Assembly: GCF_004123675.1 (NCBI RefSeq) | Contig: NZ_CP035418.1 | Span: forward strand, 62,001 to 126,000 | Direction: 5' to 3' | DNA from: Leisingera sp. NJS204 | Lineage (GTDB): Bacteria > Pseudomonadota > Alphaproteobacteria > Rhodobacterales > Rhodobacteraceae | Length of the DNA: 64,000 nt | Shown: positions 60,500 through 64,000 of the stretch, in pieces | How positions within the stretch are numbered: the first letter of the stretch is position 1 | How the letters are laid out: each line of letters starts with the position of its first letter | Notes under the pieces: model-generated | Database searches by the model: none | Told to the model about the DNA's origin: nothing | Seen by the model: only the letters and a program-made list of their open reading frames with translations | Made by a program: the position numbers and the translations under genes

Positions 60500-61825
60500 A
60501 TGCTCTCTATCCTGCGCAACCGGACTTACCGGCATCTATTCCTGGCCCAGATTGTGGCGTTGACCGGCACCGGCCTTGCCACTGTCGCGTTGGGGCTGCT
60601 GGCCTATGATCTGGCCGGAGACCGCGCCGGGCTGGTGCTGGGCACAGCACTCACCATCAAGATGGTGGCCTATGTCACTGTTGCCCCCATCGCAGCCGCC
60701 TGGGCCGAACAAGTGAACCGGCGAAAGATGCTGATCACACTGGACCTGCTGCGGATGGCAGTTGCGGTTTGCCTGCCGTTTGTCTCTGAAGTCTGGCAAG
60801 TCTATGTGCTGATCTTTGTGCTGCAGTCGGCCTCTGCCGGATTCACGCCTGCGTTCCAGGCCTCGATCCCCGATGTGCTGTCAGAGGAGAAGGACTATAC
60901 GCAGGCGCTGTCCCTGTCGCGGATGGCCTATGAGCTGGAGAGCCTGGTCAGTCCGATGCTGGCAGCGGCACTGCTGGTTCTGGTGAGTTTCTCGACACTG
61001 TTCTGGGGCACTGCCGCGGGGTTTGCGGGATCTGCGCTGCTGCTGCTGTCGGTCACCCTGCCGTCGCCCGCGCCGAAAGCGCCCCGGCCGGTCTGGCAGC
61101 GCACCACCCGCGGTATCCGGAACTATCTGCGGACACCCCGGCTGCGCGGGTTGCTGGCATTGAATTGGGTGGTATCGGCGATGGCGGCGATGGTGCTGGT
61201 GAACACAGTGGTGCTGGTGCGGGCAAGCCTGGGGCAGGGCGAAAGCGCGGTTGCCTTGGCGCTGGCCGCCTTTGGCGGCGGTTCAATGCTGGCGGCCATG
61301 CTGCTGCCGCGTCTGCTGGAGCGGGTCCCCGACCGGACGGTGATGCTGGCGGGCGGCGCCCTGGGCAGTGCCGCACTTGCGGTGCTGTCGCTCAGCCTTT
61401 TTGCTGCGCCGCTGGGGTTTGCACGGCTGGCAATTGCCTGGGCCGTTATCGGCGTGGGATACTCAGCCGTGCTGACGCCCACGGGGCGGTTGCTGGCACG
61501 CTCGGCCCATGCGGCGGACCGGCCTGCGATCTTTGCCGCGCAGTTCACACTGTCGCATGCCTGCTGGCTGCTGTTCTACCCGCTGTCGGCCTGGCTGATG
61601 GCCGCCTGGGGCGGGGGAGCGGCGATGCTGGCCTTGGCTCTGCTGGCAACCGCGGGGCTGATCGCCGCGCACTTCCTGTGGCCCAAGGACAGCGCATCCC
61701 CCGTTGCGCACAGCCACCCTGATCTGCCGCCGGACCATCCGCATCTGCAGGGCGGCCACCCGCATGCGCATCCGGTTATTATCGACGATCTGCACCCGCG
61801 GATCCCGCAGCAAGCGGGTAGATAG
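60500..61825 (+). CDS. MFS transporter with histidine-rich C-terminal tail
   Basis: A 441-residue membrane protein with about twelve helices, starting MLSILRNRTYRHLFLAQIVALTGTGLATVALGLLAYDL. It carries the MFS loop AAAWAEQVNRRKMLI and the DLLRMAVAVCLPF helix of the NreB/enterobactin-exporter-like MFS group. The last ~40 residues are histidine-rich (HSHPDLPPDHPHLQGG, then HPHAHP), resembling the metal-binding tail of NreB-type nickel exporters. Metal export is therefore possible. The longer frame from 60329 runs through parS palindrome 3 and is rejected. Confidence 0.82.
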   Translation: MLSILRNRTYRHLFLAQIVALTGTGLATVALGLLAYDLAGDRAGLVLGTALTIKMVAYVTVAPIAAAWAEQVNRRKMLITLDLLRMAVAVCLPFVSEVWQVYVLIFVLQSASAGFTPAFQASIPDVLSEEKDYTQALSLSRMAYELESLVSPMLAAALLVLVSFSTLFWGTAAGFAGSALLLLSVTLPSPAPKAPRPVWQRTTRGIRNYLRTPRLRGLLALNWVVSAMAAMVLVNTVVLVRASLGQGESAVALALAAFGGGSMLAAMLLPRLLERVPDRTVMLAGGALGSAALAVLSLSLFAAPLGFARLAIAWAVIGVGYSAVLTPTGRLLARSAHAADRPAIFAAQFTLSHACWLLFYPLSAWLMAAWGGGAAMLALALLATAGLIAAHFLWPKDSASPVAHSHPDLPPDHPHLQGGHPHAHPVIIDDLHPRIPQQAGR

Positions 61826-61845
61826 GACAGGAGAGCTGCCCCATT

Positions 61846-61861
61846 TTATGACTAGACATAA
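61846..61861. promoter_or_regulatory. Inverted repeat upstream of hutI
   Basis: TTATG-A-CTAG-A-CATAA is symmetric except for the two A positions. It overlaps a possible -10 (CATAAT) 55-70 bp upstream of hutI. It could be a HutC-type operator, but hutC is not in the window. Confidence 0.4.
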
Positions 61862-61916
61862 TCGCCTAACTCCGTAGTTTATTGCCGAAATGGCAGTAAA
61901 GGGACTTAGGGATTCT

Positions 61917-63125
61917 GTGACTGGGGAATTTGTTCTGACAGGCGCGCGTCTGGCCACCATGGCCGGGACGGAGGCGCCTTACGGGCTGATCGAGGACGGC
62001 GCGGTTGCGGTCTCCGGCGGCAGGATTGTCTGGGCCGGTCCGCGGCAAAAATTGTCAGCTGACAATTTTTCCTGGGAACAGGTTGATCTGGGCGGACGGC
62101 TGGTGACACCGGGGCTGATTGACTGCCATACCCATATCGTCTTTGGCGGCAACCGGGCGATGGAGTTTGAGATGCGCCTGAATGGTGCGTCTTATGAGGA
62201 AGTCGCTAGGGCAGGGGGCGGCATCGTCTCCACCGTATCCGCGACCCGCACCGCATCGCTTGGGGATCTGGTGCAGGGCGCGCTGCCGCGTCTGGATGCG
62301 TTGATCGCCGAGGGCGCGACTGTGGTGGAGGTGAAATCCGGCTATGGGCTGGACCGCGAAACCGAACTGAACATGCTGCGCGCCGCCCGTCGTCTGGGCG
62401 AACTGCGCCCGGTGACCGTGAAAACCACCTTCCTTGGCGCGCATGCCACGCCCGGCGAATACAAAGGCCGCGATGATGCCTATATAGACGATGTCTGCAT
62501 TCCCGCCTTGCGTGCGGCCCATGCCGAGGGGCTGGTGGATGCGGTTGATGGCTTCTGCGAGAACATCGCCTTTGCGCCCGCGCAGATCGAGCGGGTGTTC
62601 AAGGTGGCACGGGAGCTGGGCCTTCCAGTAAAACTGCACGCCGAACAGCTGAGCCATCAGGGTGGCACGGCGTTGGCCGCGCAATACGGTGCGTTGTCAG
62701 TCGATCACGTGGAATACGCCACCGAGGACGACGCCAAGGCGATGGCCGCCGCGGGTTCCGTCGCGGTGATCCTGCCCGGTGCGTTTTACACCATACGCGA
62801 AACCCAGGTGCCGCCGATTGAGCATTTCCGCAGCCATGGCGTGCCGATGGCGCTGGCGACCGACTGCAACCCCGGCTCCTCGCCGCTGACCTCGCTGCTG
62901 CTGACAATGAACATGGGCTGCACCCTGTTCCGCATGACGCCGGAGGAGGCGCTGGCAGGCGTCACACGCAATGCAGCACGTGCGCTGGGGCTGAGTGACC
63001 TGGGCCAAATCGCCGCCGGAATGCGCGCCGATCTGGCGGTCTGGGACGTGGAAACGCCCGGTGAGCTGGCCTACCGCATCGGCTTCAACCCCCTTCACAC
63101 CCGTATCTATGAGGGCACCCAATGA
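61917..63125 (+). CDS. hutI: Imidazolonepropionase
   Basis: A 402-residue amidohydrolase from the GTG at 61917 (AGGGA five bases upstream); an ATG at 61890 would add nine residues. Metal-site motifs [35 protein letters not shown] and [11 protein letters not shown] are those of HutI, which opens imidazolone-5-propionate to N-formimino-glutamate in histidine breakdown. A full 20-bp parS-type palindrome lies inside the gene and is translated as KLSADNF in the variable N-terminal loop before [10 protein letters not shown]. It overlaps hutH by ATGA. Confidence 0.93.
   Translation: MTGEFVLTGARLATMAGTEAPYGLIEDGAVAVSGGRIVWAGPRQKLSADNFSWEQVDLGGRLVTPGLIDCHTHIVFGGNRAMEFEMRLNGASYEEVARAGGGIVSTVSATRTASLGDLVQGALPRLDALIAEGATVVEVKSGYGLDRETELNMLRAARRLGELRPVTVKTTFLGAHATPGEYKGRDDAYIDDVCIPALRAAHAEGLVDAVDGFCENIAFAPAQIERVFKVARELGLPVKLHAEQLSHQGGTALAAQYGALSVDHVEYATEDDAKAMAAAGSVAVILPGAFYTIRETQVPPIEHFRSHGVPMALATDCNPGSSPLTSLLLTMNMGCTLFRMTPEEALAGVTRNAARALGLSDLGQIAAGMRADLAVWDVETPGELAYRIGFNPLHTRIYEGTQ
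62049..62068. repeat. parS-type palindrome 4, inside hutI
   Basis: The same 20-bp palindrome, here extendable to 24 bp (AAAAATTG…CAATTTTT), within the hutI reading frame. About 1.65 kb from palindrome 3. Confidence 0.85.
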
Positions 63126-64000
63126 TCGAGATGATTCAGATGGTTCCGGGCACAGTAACCCTGTCCACGCTGGAAGATATCTACCGCAACCTGACCCCGG
63201 CCAAGCTGGACGCCTCTGCCCGCGAACCGGTGGAGGCTGCTGCGCAGATGGTGGCGGATGCCGCCGCGGGCGAGGATGCCGTCTATGGCATCAACACCGG
63301 CTTCGGCAAGCTCGCCTCAACCAAGATCGCACCGGAAGACACCGCCACCCTGCAGCGCAACCTGATCCTGTCGCATTGCTGCGGGGTAGGGGAGGCACTG
63401 CCGGAGGACAAGACCCGGCTGATGATGACGCTGAAACTGCTGTCCATGGGGCGTGGTGCCTCGGGCGTGCGCTGGCTGGTGATTGATCAGATCGAACAGA
63501 TGCTGGCGCATGGCGTGGTGCCGGTGATCCCGTCACAGGGCTCGGTCGGCGCATCGGGCGATTTGGCGCCGCTGGCGCATATGGCGGCGGCGATGATCGG
63601 GGCAGGGGAGGCTATCTATGACGGCACCCGCATGTCCAGCGCGGATGCGCTGAAAAAGGCCGGGTTAGAGCCTATTGTGCTCGGCCCCAAGGAAGGTCTG
63701 GGGCTGATCAACGGCACGCAATTCTCGACCGCCTGCGCATTGGCCGGGCTGTTTGATGCCTGGCGTCTGGCCGAGGCCTCGATGACCATCGCATCGCTGA
63801 CGACGGACGCCATCATGGGCTCCACCGCGCCGCTGGTAGCTGACATTCACTCCTTGCGCGGTCATGCCGGCCAGATCGACGTGGCGCGCGAGATGCGCGG
63901 CATCATGGACGGCTCGGAAATCCGCGAAAGCCACCGCGAGGATGATACCCGGGTTCAGGATCCCTATTGCATCCGCTGCCAGCCGCAGGTGGTAGGCGCT
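63122..64000 (+). CDS. hutH: Histidine ammonia-lyase, 3' end outside window
   Basis: The first 293 residues are visible. The enzyme removes ammonia from histidine to give urocanate. The MIO cofactor tripeptide is in [14 protein letters not shown], preceded by [12 protein letters not shown] and [15 protein letters not shown], all diagnostic of HutH. The start ATG overlaps the hutI stop and has GAGGG upstream; ATGs 9 and 18 bp later are alternatives. The frame is open to the window end. Confidence 0.95.
   Translation, partial: MIEMIQMVPGTVTLSTLEDIYRNLTPAKLDASAREPVEAAAQMVADAAAGEDAVYGINTGFGKLASTKIAPEDTATLQRNLILSHCCGVGEALPEDKTRLMMTLKLLSMGRGASGVRWLVIDQIEQMLAHGVVPVIPSQGSVGASGDLAPLAHMAAAMIGAGEAIYDGTRMSSADALKKAGLEPIVLGPKEGLGLINGTQFSTACALAGLFDAWRLAEASMTIASLTTDAIMGSTAPLVADIHSLRGHAGQIDVAREMRGIMDGSEIRESHREDDTRVQDPYCIRCQPQVVGA

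Overview
The window is high-GC alphaproteobacterial DNA. It looks like a marine Rhodobacterales (Roseobacter-group) replicon: the gene types (TRAP-TAXI transport, MttB-family methyltransferases, GcvT-fused flavin demethylases, hydroxyproline-betaine enzymes, Na+-NQR) and a repABC replication cassette all fit. A repABC module with several copies of a 20-bp palindrome suggests a megaplasmid or chromid rather than the main chromosome, but this is inference. No rRNA, tRNA or CRISPR array was seen.

Layout. 1-10.7 kb: amino-acid-type catabolism. It holds a PLP lyase cut by the window edge, a ThDP enzyme, a LysR regulator divergent from a TAXI-TRAP transporter operon (binding protein, internal terminator, fused permease, FAD oxidoreductase, Asp/Glu-racemase-like protein), and a class V aminotransferase. 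10.7-13.7 kb: a decayed zone with a frameshifted VOC-dioxygenase pseudogene and two abutting IS5-type elements whose transposase genes are broken by four copies of a ~41-bp multi-hairpin sequence. 13.7-21 kb: an FAD/GcvT demethylase, an AbrB-Doc toxin-antitoxin pair, a LysR regulator divergent from an MmgE/PrpD protein, and a non-pyrrolysine MttB-family methyltransferase. 21-28.3 kb: a tightly overlapping leftward set, hyuA-hyuB-aminotransferase-Asp/Glu racemase-like, preceded by an aldehyde dehydrogenase.

28.7-39.5 kb: an orphan outer-membrane efflux factor and the complete Na+-translocating NADH:quinone reductase operon nqrABCDEF. Its assembly factors apbE and nqrM lie downstream, separated from it by yceI, marR and a CBS-domain gene. 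39.9-56.2 kb: a large betaine/hydroxyproline catabolic region. It has a cis-3-hydroxyproline dehydratase-like enzyme, a Rieske oxygenase, aldehyde dehydrogenases, three regulators (LysR, GlxA/AraC, GntR), a DHDPS-family deaminase, an FAD oxidase, two SDRs, a 4-hydroxyproline-betaine 2-epimerase (HpbD) and a second MttB homolog. Together these can plausibly epimerise, demethylate, oxidise and deaminate (hydroxy)proline betaine to 2-oxoglutarate.

56.2-64 kb: repA-repB-repC with an antisense ctRNA in the repB-repC gap and four identical palindromes (probable parS sites). One palindrome overlaps the repC stop and one lies inside the hutI coding sequence. An MFS exporter with a His-rich tail, hutI and the start of hutH (cut by the window end) follow. 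The most notable points are the ~41-bp hairpin insertions, the parS site in hutI, and the two MttB homologs with no corrinoid protein nearby.
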